Below are positions 22,975 through 32,120 of a stretch of DNA of 64,000 nt, piece after piece (the first letter of the stretch is position 1; each line of letters begins with the position of its first letter). This DNA is from Urechis unicinctus (Eukaryota; Annelida; Polychaeta; Xenopneusta; Urechidae): the NCBI GenBank assembly GCA_034190875.2, contig CM067356.1, positions 49,337,193 through 49,401,192 of the forward strand, read 5' to 3'. The translations under genes were made by a program, and so were the position numbers. A model generated the notes under the pieces. It did no database searches, was not told where the DNA came from, and saw nothing but the letters and a program-made list of their open reading frames with translations.

Positions 22975-23830
22975 CAGGTGTGCTTGAATATGCGTGGGGG
23001 AGATATGCGTTATGAGTTATGGGGTTGAGCCGTTATGGACGTCTTCTGACATCCATGGTCATTTAACGTATGCTTTGGCTTCACAAGGCCACGTCGGGTG
23101 AAGGCACTATCTCCCTCTTGTATGGCGTAAAATACCTTTTAAATGTCGTCTATCGCGGCCACATTAAAGAGGTGAAATGGACACTTTTCCCTACGGATCC
23201 TAGTAGAGCCCTCCTGAGCCTGGCTCTAATGTTGGTGGGAATTATTCGTCCAGAAAGAGCATTTATGGTGTGCTTCTGGAGTGGTAGATGTTGACATTAT
23301 TGCACCTGAAATAATGTTGCACATGGCATTTCGAAAAAATGAATGGACTGTTTGATGAGTAATGTAAGCTGAGAACAACGGCATGTTGACGTTTATGATG
23401 ATCTCTGATCGGGAATAAATATAAACGTATTGGGTTGAGAATTAAATGGTGTACGCTTGAGATTTTCCGTTAATTGAGGGGAGAATGAGTTATGTCTTCT
23501 CTTGGTTGAGCCATGAAATGATGGACGTCTTCTGTATCCATGGTCAGGATTGACGTATGCTAATGGCTTATCAAGGCACGTCGGGTGAAGGCGCTATCTC
23601 CCTCTTGTATGTGAATATTATAAATATACCTTTTAATGTCGTCTATCGCGGCCATATTAAAGAGTCCTCTGGACAGTTTCCCTACGGATCCTAGTGTAGA
23701 GCCCTCCTGTTAGTTGAACATCATGGTGAAATCTGCGTCTGGTAGAGGTAAAAAATGGCGTTGTAGATTGACGTATCATAATGGGAAGGGGCAATATTGC
23801 GCTTCTGGAGTGGTAGATGAAGACAGTGTA
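22975..23830 (+). repeat. Diverged tandem duplication, unit ~490 bp
   Basis: Blocks ATGGACGTCTTCTG, ATCCATGGTCA, CACGTCGGGTGAAGGC, CTATCTCCCTCTTGTATG, AATGTCGTCTATCGCGGCCA, CCCTACGGATCCTAGT, AGAGCCCTCCTG and GCTTCTGGAGTGGTAGATG occur once at 23035-23290 and again, in the same order, at 23522-23818. There are many small indels. No coding family is recognised. It could be part of the 3' untranslated region of the gypsy element on the minus strand. Confidence 0.75.
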
Positions 23831-24728
23831 ATTTGCTTCTAAAATACTGTACCCGTATATATCGCAGTTGGTGTAGGTGTATGTGATGCGTATAGGATCG
23901 GAACAACGGTGTCCACTTTGAGTATAATTTGTACATGTAGCGGTGATGTGTTTAATTACTACATCTCACATATGCGTTGAGAATTAAATGTAATTGCAAA
24001 TACTTGATCCGTTATAAGTGGACCATCTGAGTCAATGAGCTTACATATGAATCTTAAGCTGCAGATTCCTTCATGAAACTTGATACCCCGTTTTTACTAC
24101 AATGTCGTAATTAAGTATTAGAGACGATCTTTAATTGGAGTGGTCGAATTGGAGTCCCAATAAGCTTTTATAAAGGTATGTGGGTTTAATTGGCGAAGGA
24201 TTGTTATATCCTAGTTTCGTCATTATATAAAGTGATGTGTCCAATTTATCCGTTTTAAAGCGTATGTAGGTTTAATTGGCGAGGGATTGTTATCCTAACA
24301 TTTCAGTCTGTGTCAGTTGTCTCGAATTACAATTAAAATTATCAACGGTTCGTCACGGTTTGAAATGCGAGTGAGACAAACAAAGTGTCAATGCCATGGG
24401 TTAATGGCAGGTAAATGTTGTCTGATTGGAATAATAGACGATATATATATATGGTGTGTGAAATAACGGTACAAAAAGGAACATACTTACAATACGAATG
24501 TAGATGTCCTGTTTTGGGGTAAATAGTACATAGGTATAACAAATAATAACATGACATTAATGGGAATAATTTCTGAAAAGAAAAAACACTCTGAAAATGA
24601 ATAGTTAAACATAAATTGGAAGATGAATAATCTGAAAATGAATAAATGAGGATAGTTAAATATTAATCGGTAGATATTGGTAAATGGTGTCACCAATCGG
24701 TAAATGTTGTCATAAATTGGTAATGTTG
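23831..24728. other. No gene seen; small local repeats
   Basis: AT-rich sequence. A GGTTTAATTGGCGA(A/G)GGATTGTTAT block occurs near 24182 and 24270, and an AATCGGTA(A)ATGTTGTCATAAAT motif recurs at 24690-24740. It may belong to the region downstream of the minus-strand gypsy pol. Confidence 0.45.
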
Positions 24729-26369
24729 TCATAAATCGGTTATGTGCATCTTTCGCGCCAGAGACTTTGTGGCGCTGTTGAGTTTGTCCTCAAAAATCCA
24801 CTCAGATTGTCCGCCGGCAAACATGATGTTATACTTGACTTTATTTGAAAATCGAGGAACCTTTGATCCAATCAATTTTACTACATCATGTGTCTTCCCA
24901 TCCTTACGTACAGCTCGTGGCTTGAGGGAAGTTTTGGTTAAGGCGGTTGTTGGTGGGATATTTTGTCGGGAGGGAGCATTTGCACGCGTTGTCTCGAATG
25001 ATTGTTTGCATGTACGCCATCGGGGCAGAAGGCTTGGTGTATTAGCCATGGAGGGTGTTGAAGGGGCCGTGTGGACAACGCTGGGGGTAGCGAATCTGTC
25101 AGCAGTCCGATCGACTCTAGGGCGTAGCCCTGCTCTGCGGGGCGCATTGTCAAGCACGTCCGAGTCCAAATCGTCATCTGATGCAGCTTGGTTAAAGCTG
25201 TCGCTGGGAAGATCCTCTTCCGATAGATCCCCGAGATCTTCGACATTCAACGGATCCCATTTGTTGGTCTTTGCCCTTATGTGTCCCTTCTTCAGACGCA
25301 TAACATTGACTGTCTTGTCCAAGTGCTTCCCGTCTGATAGGCGTTTTAATTTAACCGTGGTGGGGGTTGCATATCCGACAACGATAAAAGGCCCATGAAA
25401 ATTTTTCTGCAATTTCTTTTTCGTTTTACGTACTCGAATTTTTGGTTGGTAAACGTATACTGCGTCACCGGCTTCGATTGGGTTGTTTTTGGTGGTTTTA
25501 TCATACTGATCCTTCATTTTCATTTGTTGTTCGACTAGGTGCTGTTCGGCAAATTTGGAAATTTCTGCTTGTGTTTGCAGCATTTCGACAATGTGGTCCT
25601 TGTATGTGTTGGGGGATTTGAGGGGATCTGGAAGATCCATCTCCGCTGGTAACACGGGCATTCTGCCGAACACTAACATATAGCTTGAATAGCCAAGTGG
25701 TTGATTTTCAGAAGTGTTGAGCGCAAATACTAATGGCATTAGGTGCTGGTCCCAGTCTGTTTGCTTAGGACTGACATAATTCCTTAGAAGGTTTAGTATG
25801 GAGCGCTGACAACGTTCCGTTTGACCTTGACTTTGAGCATGGTACTCCGAACTGAAACTTTGCTTAATTTTGAAAAGGGAGCATAATTCCTGAAATAGGG
25901 AGCTAATGAAAGCGGATCCATTATCGGCGAGAAGTCGCTTGGGTGCACCATAGACACAGATGATTCTCTCGTAAAAACCCTTAGCAATTGATTTGGCTGT
26001 AATGTCACGAGTCGGCCATGCGATGACATAGCGACTGTATTGGTCAGTGACACACACCATGTGCTCGTTACCGAAGCGCGTTTTCGGTAATGGGCCGACT
26101 GTGTCAATCGTCATAGTGTGGAACGGTCCTGGGGCAGGCTCACGGATGATAAGTGGGGGCCGAATAGAGACATTGGAACTTTTGGATGCATTGCAGGACT
26201 TACATGTGTGAACATATTCGTTTATGTCCCTGATCATCCCGATCCAAGTATAACGCGGCCGCATGACTGAAATCATTCGCGAAGCGCCCAGATGTCCGCC
26301 TAGAGGTGCATCATGATGCATTTTGAGGAAATGTTCCTTGAGGTTTTGAGGGATGACTAACTGTGCCAT
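24729..26369 (-). CDS. Gypsy A integrase with GPF motif and basic/acidic tail
   Basis: A 546-codon open frame. An N-terminal zinc-binding HHCC region spans residues 19-55 (HHDAPLGGHLG ... CKSCNASK). The catalytic core carries the D,D-35-E set: Asp in TIDTVGPLP, Asp in LLADNGSAF, Glu in SQGQTERCQ. A GPF-type C-terminal module follows (KKLQKNFHGPFIVVGY, VNVMRLKKGH). The last ~50 residues (DVVKLIGSKV ... KYNIMFAGGQSEWIFEDKLN) resemble a chromodomain in pattern, which gypsy chromoviruses use for targeting, but this is only a suggestion. The frame differs from the upstream RT/RNase H frame, so it is not expressed as one polyprotein. The first codon is an arbitrary frame start after that break. Confidence 0.85.
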   Translation of the reverse strand: MAQLVIPQNLKEHFLKMHHDAPLGGHLGASRMISVMRPRYTWIGMIRDINEYVHTCKSCNASKSSNVSIRPPLIIREPAPGPFHTMTIDTVGPLPKTRFGNEHMVCVTDQYSRYVIAWPTRDITAKSIAKGFYERIICVYGAPKRLLADNGSAFISSLFQELCSLFKIKQSFSSEYHAQSQGQTERCQRSILNLLRNYVSPKQTDWDQHLMPLVFALNTSENQPLGYSSYMLVFGRMPVLPAEMDLPDPLKSPNTYKDHIVEMLQTQAEISKFAEQHLVEQQMKMKDQYDKTTKNNPIEAGDAVYVYQPKIRVRKTKKKLQKNFHGPFIVVGYATPTTVKLKRLSDGKHLDKTVNVMRLKKGHIRAKTNKWDPLNVEDLGDLSEEDLPSDSFNQAASDDDLDSDVLDNAPRRAGLRPRVDRTADRFATPSVVHTAPSTPSMANTPSLLPRWRTCKQSFETTRANAPSRQNIPPTTALTKTSLKPRAVRKDGKTHDVVKLIGSKVPRFSNKVKYNIMFAGGQSEWIFEDKLNSATKSLARKMHITDL

Positions 26370-26398
26370 TGCTTTATTTGGTTTCGGTCCCTGTGATG

Positions 26399-27913
26399 TT
26401 AATATATGATAGAGGAGATGTCAGCAATAAAATAGTTTTGCTCGCGTTTGAGCAGCACGTCTGCCTCTTGTTTATTGGTGGCAACGGTGCCATACTTGAG
26501 GAGTCGTAAAACTATACTGCATTGGGGATCAAGTCTTTGCTGACGCCTTATCTGTTCTCGGCTTAAGGTAATTGAGTCCCAATTAGTTGTCGCTTGGTTT
26601 GTAAGCCGATGTCGGAGCTCAGCCCGTTGAGTCCGTTTATCAGTTACTGCACATAGGGCTTCTGTTTCATAATTGTCCTCTGAATCCAACGATAGCGAGG
26701 CAAGTTTATCGTGATCCTGAGGGAAGGCAGATAACTTGCCCGCTGCAGTGGCGGGAATAGTGCATATAGACTGATGCACGAATTCCTCATCCGATTCACC
26801 TGGTTGAGAGTTAAGCGATGGGATCACGCATGGCACATCATGAAACTTAACTTGAAGTTTTACCGTTAACCGCGTTGTCGGCTTGCTAATTATTTTGGGG
26901 TGGTGAATCGCTGTTAACAAGTCGGGCTTGTCCGGTCGCAATTGAGGGGAGCAAAACGGTGGCGTTGTTGTAAGGGGAAGCGGATTAACAGGGGTGACCG
27001 TGTCAAGATCGGGAAAACGATCGATGACGTCATCAGCATCGGTACGGGTGATGTCATAAGGACGTCGACTTAATGCATCCGGGACAATGTTGTCCTTCCC
27101 TTTAACATGACTCACCTCAAATTGAAATTGCTGAATGAATGTGGCCCATCTTGCTAGTCTACCCTGAGGCTGCTTTAACCCTAATATCCATTTGAGGGCT
27201 GAATGATCAGTATGTAACTGAAATTTCTGTCCCTCAAGATACACTCTGAAGTGCTGAATTCCCCATACTACTGCAAGAAGTTCCTGTTCTGTAGTGGAAT
27301 AATTTGCTTCAGATTTAGTGAGACCTCTCCCTGCAAACCCTATCAGTCGCAGCTTGCCGTCAATTTCCTGGCTAAGACATGCGCCTAATCCTATCTTACT
27401 AGCATCAGTCGACAATACGAACGGTTTGCTGAAATCGGAAAAGGCTAAAACCTGTGAACTTACCAGCGCCTTTTTCAAGGCGTCAAATGCGGTTTGGCAT
27501 TCTGGCGACCACGTGAATGATTCATTCTTCTTGGTCAAAGCATATAGAGGGCGCGAAATAATTGCGTAACCACTGATGAACCTTCTGAAAAAGCCCGTTA
27601 ATACCAGGAAAGCACGTACGTCTTTAAGTTTTGTGGGGGTAGGGTAAGATTCAATTGCTTCTAATTTGTCAGGATTGGGTAATATGCCTTCTGGCTGCAA
27701 TACATGGCCCAGATACTTTACCTTTTTCACGGCAAACGAACATTTTCTGGGGTGTAGCTTCAGGTTGGCATTGCGTAACCGTACAAATATTTCGCAGAGA
27801 TGTTTAAGATGCAAGTCAAATGTGGGCGAAAAACAACAGATATCATCGATGTATGCCATGACGTATTTGTATTGTATATTACGCAACAAAGAGTCAATGA
27901 GGGATTGAAACAC
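26399..27913 (-). CDS. Gypsy A reverse transcriptase C-terminal part and RNase H
   Basis: A 504-codon frame. It begins inside the RT palm (VFQSLIDSLL), with the catalytic motif YIDDICCF at about residues 21-28 and the KYLGHVL motif at about 67. The connection reads FLVLTGFFRRFISGYA. RNase H follows, with catalytic residues in LSTDASKIGLG, TEQELLAVVWGI and LHTDHSALKW, and the DALSRR end motif. It continues about 215 residues into a linker of low similarity before stopping just upstream of the integrase frame. The N-terminal half of the RT lies in another frame (27914-28235), and the FxxxPFGL segment between the two is missing. Confidence 0.85.
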   Translation of the reverse strand: MFQSLIDSLLRNIQYKYVMAYIDDICCFSPTFDLHLKHLCEIFVRLRNANLKLHPRKCSFAVKKVKYLGHVLQPEGILPNPDKLEAIESYPTPTKLKDVRAFLVLTGFFRRFISGYAIISRPLYALTKKNESFTWSPECQTAFDALKKALVSSQVLAFSDFSKPFVLSTDASKIGLGACLSQEIDGKLRLIGFAGRGLTKSEANYSTTEQELLAVVWGIQHFRVYLEGQKFQLHTDHSALKWILGLKQPQGRLARWATFIQQFQFEVSHVKGKDNIVPDALSRRPYDITRTDADDVIDRFPDLDTVTPVNPLPLTTTPPFCSPQLRPDKPDLLTAIHHPKIISKPTTRLTVKLQVKFHDVPCVIPSLNSQPGESDEEFVHQSICTIPATAAGKLSAFPQDHDKLASLSLDSEDNYETEALCAVTDKRTQRAELRHRLTNQATTNWDSITLSREQIRRQQRLDPQCSIVLRLLKYGTVATNKQEADVLLKREQNYFIADISSIIY

Positions 27914-28235
27914 GCTCGGTGCGTTCCGTATGCCTGGACTCTGGATCTAAGGAGATTTGATGGAACCCTTGAGTGCAATCAAGAACTGAGAAATACTTGG
28001 GTTTGTTCTCACCTACACAATCTAACACTTCATCTAACCTGGGAATTCGAAGGACTTGAGGGAAGGTTACCGCATTAAGACCTCTGTAATCAATTACAAG
28101 TCTTAGACCACCACCGGCTTTCTTAACTAAAAGGGCCGGCGATGCCCAGGCTCCGTCGTGAGCTTCCTCGATTAGTCCTTGTTGGATTTGTTGATCGATG
28201 ATTTTGTCCATTTCCTGTCTGCCCTGGGGAGCCAT
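27914..28235 (-). pseudogene. Gypsy A reverse transcriptase N-terminal part, deletion breakpoint at its end
   Basis: The minus-strand frame gives IIDQQIQQGLIEEAHDGAWA, SPALLVKKAGGGLRLVIDYR and a region ending FSVLDCTQGFHQISLDPESR. That is the fingers and first catalytic Asp (LDCTQGF) of a gypsy RT. The usual next segment, about 20-25 residues including the MPFGL motif, is absent, and the sequence jumps to the APSVFQSL segment in another frame at about 27915. Confidence 0.8.
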
Positions 28236-28296
28236 TCTATAGGGATACTTATGAACAGGAGTAGAGCCCGGGAGAATCTAAATTTTGCACGAAGTT

Positions 28297-29060
28297 TTAT
28301 CGGTCAACCTTAACTCCTTGGTTAAGCTGTTGGTGCTCAATTTCACTTACCTGAGACTGGCTCCAGTCTACATTTGGTACATGGCTAGTATCTTGTGAGG
28401 GCAAATGACTTGCATTCAATTTAACATACTCACCTTCACCAGCATTCGCAGTGTCATCAATTTTGTACTGGAAGGTTTCTACATCATTGTCCCAGCGATC
28501 AAATGTGGCAATTCTCTCACCCTTGGTAATCAACTTTGCAACGGGGGTAGTGTTAAACAATCTTACTGGCACGCAGTTGTTATTGACGGTTACTGCTGCG
28601 CGGGCTAACAGAATACCTTTGGCATTTAAATGCGGGAAAACTGAACATTCCCCTGTTGTTTTGTTTTCAGTTTTACGGAAAAGATTTCCTGCACATATAA
28701 TTTCAGAAAAGGGATCAATGGTAATATTCTGTGCAGAGTGTACTGGGATATTGGTTGTGAATGAAATGGTACCAGTTCCGAAATTCATTACTGCTGAATG
28801 TTTCTTTAGAAATGGAATGCCTAAGTACATTGGGGAGTGAGAGTCGCTCAATACCACAAAATCAGCTGATAACCTTTGGTTATGTACATAGAATGGTAAG
28901 GTAATGTTACCTAGAGTAGTTACCTGAGTGTTGTTGGCACACACACATTTCTGTTCCGTAATGTTGGTGGCAATTTGGCCAATACGTCTAGAGATAAGAA
29001 ATTTAGATCAGCTCCTGAGTCGACTTTAGCTTTGTATCGCTTATTTGATAGCGTTATAGT
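28297..29060 (-). pseudogene. Gypsy A aspartic protease and linker, frameshifted
   Basis: The protease active site VDSGADLNFL is read at 29024-28995 on the minus strand. The rest of the domain follows in another frame (28297-28944), where MYLGIPFLKKHSAVMNF corresponds to the ILG.DFL part of retropepsins. The frame changes in a TG-rich stretch near 28930-28945, where slippage is plausible. The linker to the RT is about 130 residues with no further recognised domain. Confidence 0.7.
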
Positions 29061-29140
29061 CAGCTCATTGTTGTCTAAAATTTGAGTGCCGTACTTACCA
29101 GCGGCCGTTGTAGTTCCAATGTTGTCATCTTGAAGGTCTG

Positions 29141-29881
29141 CTAGTTTCCCTGGAAGCGACAGGTAGAACTAGCATGCCCTAGCTTTCTGCATATGGAGCA
29201 GGAAAGGTTGATGTTAGCGCGGCATTGCTCTTTGTGGTGTCCTGCATTATAGCACCTGCGGCAGATTTGCTGCCGGCAGTTCCTCTCGGAGTGCCCTCTT
29301 CGGTTGCAGACGGAGCATTGAGTGGCAATCGGTCGGTTTTCGCGGGAATATTGTCGGCCGCTGCCGTTGCGATTGTGTGCGTTATCCCGGACATAATTTC
29401 GGCCTCCGGACGGATGCCTGTGGTTGTCGCGGCCGTACGAGGAGGTGTTACCGTAATCACGACGGCTTTCGTGACTTCGATCGTCCGCGCGTCTGCTGCC
29501 TCGCTCATCCCATCGGTCATAAGCTGGATAGCTGTCGTGTGAGGGGCTTTGCCGATATCTCTTGTCACTACGATCTGTTGAAGGGGACCGTCCTCTATCA
29601 TCAAAACTTACCTTTTTTGGAGCTGTGTAGAAGACGCATTTGCTCTTTGAGGGTTTCCTGTGGAGAAGGGGTGGGGGAAAATCGGTGATGTCTCTAATCG
29701 CGTAAGCGTGCACCGACGGGGTTTGATGATTCTTTGCGAGCCACTTGACTGCTTCGATGAGGGTTTTGGGGTCAAAAGTACCCATGCATTTCTCGACCCT
29801 TCGTGAAAAGCTGCACTCGCACAGCCTCATCCGTAATGGTGCGCGATAAGATATCCGCGAGGTCCTTCGCATAGTCCTCAA
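29141..29881 (-). CDS. Gypsy A gag, nucleocapsid part with three CCHC zinc knuckles
   Basis: The frame carries an Arg/Ser/Asp-rich middle (residues 90-180) and three CX2CX4HX4C knuckles at the end: CSVCNRRGHSERNC, CRRCYNAGHHKEQC and CSICRKLGHASSTC. Knuckles of this kind bind the element's RNA. The frame overlaps the capsid-part frame by about 110 bp in a different phase. The true gag continuation appears to switch frame near 29778-29790 by a small indel. Confidence 0.8.
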   Translation of the reverse strand: MRTMRRTSRISYRAPLRMRLCECSFSRRVEKCMGTFDPKTLIEAVKWLAKNHQTPSVHAYAIRDITDFPPPLLHRKPSKSKCVFYTAPKKVSFDDRGRSPSTDRSDKRYRQSPSHDSYPAYDRWDERGSRRADDRSHESRRDYGNTSSYGRDNHRHPSGGRNYVRDNAHNRNGSGRQYSRENRPIATQCSVCNRRGHSERNCRQQICRRCYNAGHHKEQCRANINLSCSICRKLGHASSTCRFQGN

Positions 29882-30509
29882 CGGATTCTCGTTTGCCTTG
29901 TTCGCGGTCGAACAATCGAGAGAGATGGTTTCGCTGCTCCTCCTTGACGAAATGTGAGCGCATTGCGGTGGTCAGTCGGCTCACATCTTCCGCGACGTCG
30001 GTGGATAACGAACGGTACCAGTTGTACGCCCTTCCCGTGAGTCCGGTGCTGAGGGTAATACCCTGAAGCTCGCGAGGTACCTTATTTAGCTTCATATAAG
30101 TCATGGATCTATGGACAAAATCCTCCACGTTTTCCGTTGGCTTTCCCTCGTAGGTTATCCGGTCGGGCAGGGAGGGGCTCTTTTTGGATGACTGAAGCTG
30201 GTGCAGAGTTGCTTCGTGTGCCGATACCTGGTTGTCGGCAAGGAGGCGGAAGGCTCCGGTAATGACGGCTGCCATGTCTGTAACGGCCGTCGCATCGTGG
30301 TTTGCCTGTCTCTCCTCTGCGTTTGTTGTCTCGCGGTGTCCGCTGTCGCTGCTGCTGCTCTGCGACATGGTTGGATTTGGATTCGTGCGAATTCTCGGCG
30401 TAGGAATTGTCAGCTGTTTTCCTGTACGAAGGAGCATGTAGTAGAGCGCTTTGTACCGGGAAGTTGTGATCTGATAACAGTGGAAGTTATCAGATATCCA
30501 GACTCTCAC
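29772..30509 (-). CDS. Gypsy A gag, capsid-like part
   Basis: 245 codons from the frame start. A likely real start is the ATG near 30369, followed by SQSSSSDSGHRETTN. The part after residue 100 (LQSSKKSPSLPDRITYEGKP ... VEDFVHRSMTYMKLNKV, GRAYNWYRSL, MRSHFVKEEQ, DREQGKRESVEDYAKDLADI) has the pattern of the retrotransposon gag domain. It ends at a TGA where the nucleocapsid frame takes over. Immediately upstream lies the LTR-like sequence. Confidence 0.7.
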   Translation of the reverse strand: MRVWISDNFHCYQITTSRYKALYYMLLRTGKQLTIPTPRIRTNPNPTMSQSSSSDSGHRETTNAEERQANHDATAVTDMAAVITGAFRLLADNQVSAHEATLHQLQSSKKSPSLPDRITYEGKPTENVEDFVHRSMTYMKLNKVPRELQGITLSTGLTGRAYNWYRSLSTDVAEDVSRLTTAMRSHFVKEEQRNHLSRLFDREQGKRESVEDYAKDLADILSRTITDEAVRVQLFTKGREMHGYF

Positions 30510-30589
30510 ACCACTTCTTATGACTTTATTTCCTCTTATATATCTATACTCTTGTTATACTTATATTTCTTGGTTATTCGTATTTCTGC

Positions 30590-31111
30590 ACGCTCCTTCG
30601 TATATAGGAATATTGTAGCTGCTTGTAGTTGCTTGAGTGGGGACACTAGCCAGAAAACACACGAGTCCAGGAGTTGAGTTCTTGTTGATTTATTCGAGTT
30701 TTGCTTATTAGCTTTCTCTGGAATCTCGGGTCAGAATCTTGTTCAGATACTTCGTCTCTTCGCTAGGTATTTCTCATTGAATTTCCGCGAGGCCAGCTAT
30801 TTTATTAGGGTTCCGGCATTGGATTACGCTCGGAACCACACCCACAGCTGGCCTCCCATTGGTTCAGGTTTAGCCGGTCCCCCTTCACAAAGGTCAACCC
30901 CAACAGCTCACATGGGGCGTGGGCTCGAAGGGTCATTGACCAATGGGAAAAGGTACCAGCCAGGTCTACTTATCAGGGTCACACCCCGTCTTAAGGGCGG
31001 AGGTATCCCCGGGCTAGTGAAACATGTCGTGCTGACAATGGAAAAGAGGGGGAGCGTTTCAAAAGTCAAAAGAGCTAGATTAATATCATAACATGGGCAC
31101 ACAATCTACAA
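30590..31111 (-). repeat. Gypsy A 5' LTR
   Basis: On the minus strand it begins TGTTGTAGATTGTGTGCCC at 31111 and runs to about 30590, with AAGCAACTACAAGCAGCTACA near its end. It precedes gag on the minus strand. Related LTR sequence occurs at 21.9-22.5 kb (minus) and 42.1-42.7 kb (plus). A primer-binding site was not identified, so the inner boundary is uncertain. Confidence 0.65.
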
Positions 31112-31835
31112 CACCCCGATTTGTTGTTTCACGCTGAGTGGCACAGTTAATCGCACAGTCGGCGAGAGAAGCTGACACACAACTGGTTCTTTTTAACTGA
31201 CTATTACGTCAACATACTATCGTGCAGCTAAGCGATTAAAGCGCTTGTTGTGGCGCCAATTTGAACTTTTGAGACGCCCCATAATTCCAGAAGACATTCA
31301 ATGTGTTCTCATTGGACGCCGACCACAACAATGTACCACTCTCCATAGTCTTCTTCGCAAATACATCGAGCGAAGCGCTGCGCGGTGCATTTTGGGAAGG
31401 AATTCGGCCACCAGTGGCGCCCTCTGGTGAGTCACGCTATATCGCCATTTGTTTACCACATCAGCTGATCGGAGATATTACCAACTCTTAGAAACTTTCT
31501 TGAAAATGTCTTTGGATGCGACAATGATAGGAGGTACCCAGAGAGGTATGATACCTTTTTTAAATGTTATATACATTGTATTGGTTGCGATGCGGTAGTT
31601 ATTAAAGGTTAATGAAGACTAAATTTCGCCTTCAAAATTGTGTGTATTTCGAGTGCAAAACAATCGTTCCCGGTCGCAATAGAATTGATAATGGAGTATT
31701 TACACCGTTTGTTTGTTTTCAGCAGACATGTTTGACGCTATGCTAACATAACATCCCAGCCTGCGCAGAAGCCGATGCGCAGGAGATCGACAATGTACAT
31801 GACGTCACATAAAACCGAGGGTGCGTATCACAAGC
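31112..31835 (+). other. Unique sequence with possible promoter-like segment
   Basis: No gene is certain. It contains GC-richer sequence with ZNF143-like and CTCF-like motifs (31387-31430). Near 31506 an ATG opens MSLDATMIGGTQR, then a GTATGA donor-like site at 31545. From 31722 the repeat shared with 5407 follows. Confidence 0.4.
31387..31430. promoter_or_regulatory. ZNF143-like and CTCF-like motifs side by side
   Basis: GCATTTTGGGA at 31387-31397 fits the GCATnnTGGGA core of the ZNF143/Staf site. The minus strand of 31417-31430 reads TCACCAGAGGGCGC, 13 of 14 to the CTCF core CCASYAGRKGGCRS. Whether the species uses these factors here is not known. Confidence 0.35.
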
Positions 31836-31951
31836 TGTTGTAATAATAATTGCTCCCTGTTATGTTGGTAACATGAATGCTCCCGTATGTGCTCATGTGT
31901 ACTGCGTCATAATTATGTGTTCTGCAATAAATGGCTACAAGAAATACTACA
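31836..31951 (+). repeat. Element B 5' LTR (116 bp)
   Basis: It starts TGTTGTAATAATAATTGCTC and ends GAAATACTACA, with a CAATAAATGG polyadenylation-like segment near its end. Immediately after it comes TGGTGACCATAG, the likely primer-binding site because it begins TGG and follows the terminal CA. Confidence 0.9.
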
Positions 31952-32120
31952 TGGTGACCATAGAAATAAAGTTCAGCAGAGCCGATAAAGTGTGATATGT
32001 AACCGACAAAACTACATGGTCAGTGCTTGTAAAGAAACTAGGCCTGTAGGTCGCATCGCACCACAAATTGAAGTGAATTTTTCGCACCACGTGAGTAACT
32101 GTCGTTGACATTTACACGTT

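Larger units (their letters stand above)
24729..31111 (-). mobile_element. Ty3/gypsy retrotransposon A, defective
   Basis: In minus-strand order: LTR-like 30590-31111, gag (capsid region, then three zinc knuckles), aspartic protease, RT, RNase H, integrase, ending at 24729. This is the Ty3/gypsy order, with integrase after RNase H. At least four frame breaks and an internal RT deletion make it non-functional. It is not closely similar to the plus-strand dimer at 31.8-41.3 kb, so it is a different lineage. No envelope frame is seen. Confidence 0.85.

Noticed and set aside
24742..25398. Plus-strand 218-codon frame
   Set aside because: It is the antisense shadow of the gypsy A integrase tail.
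31303..31491. Plus-strand frames across 31.2-31.5 kb as a gene
   Set aside because: They overlap in two phases without domain; only the later ATG with a donor-like site is kept as a weak lead.
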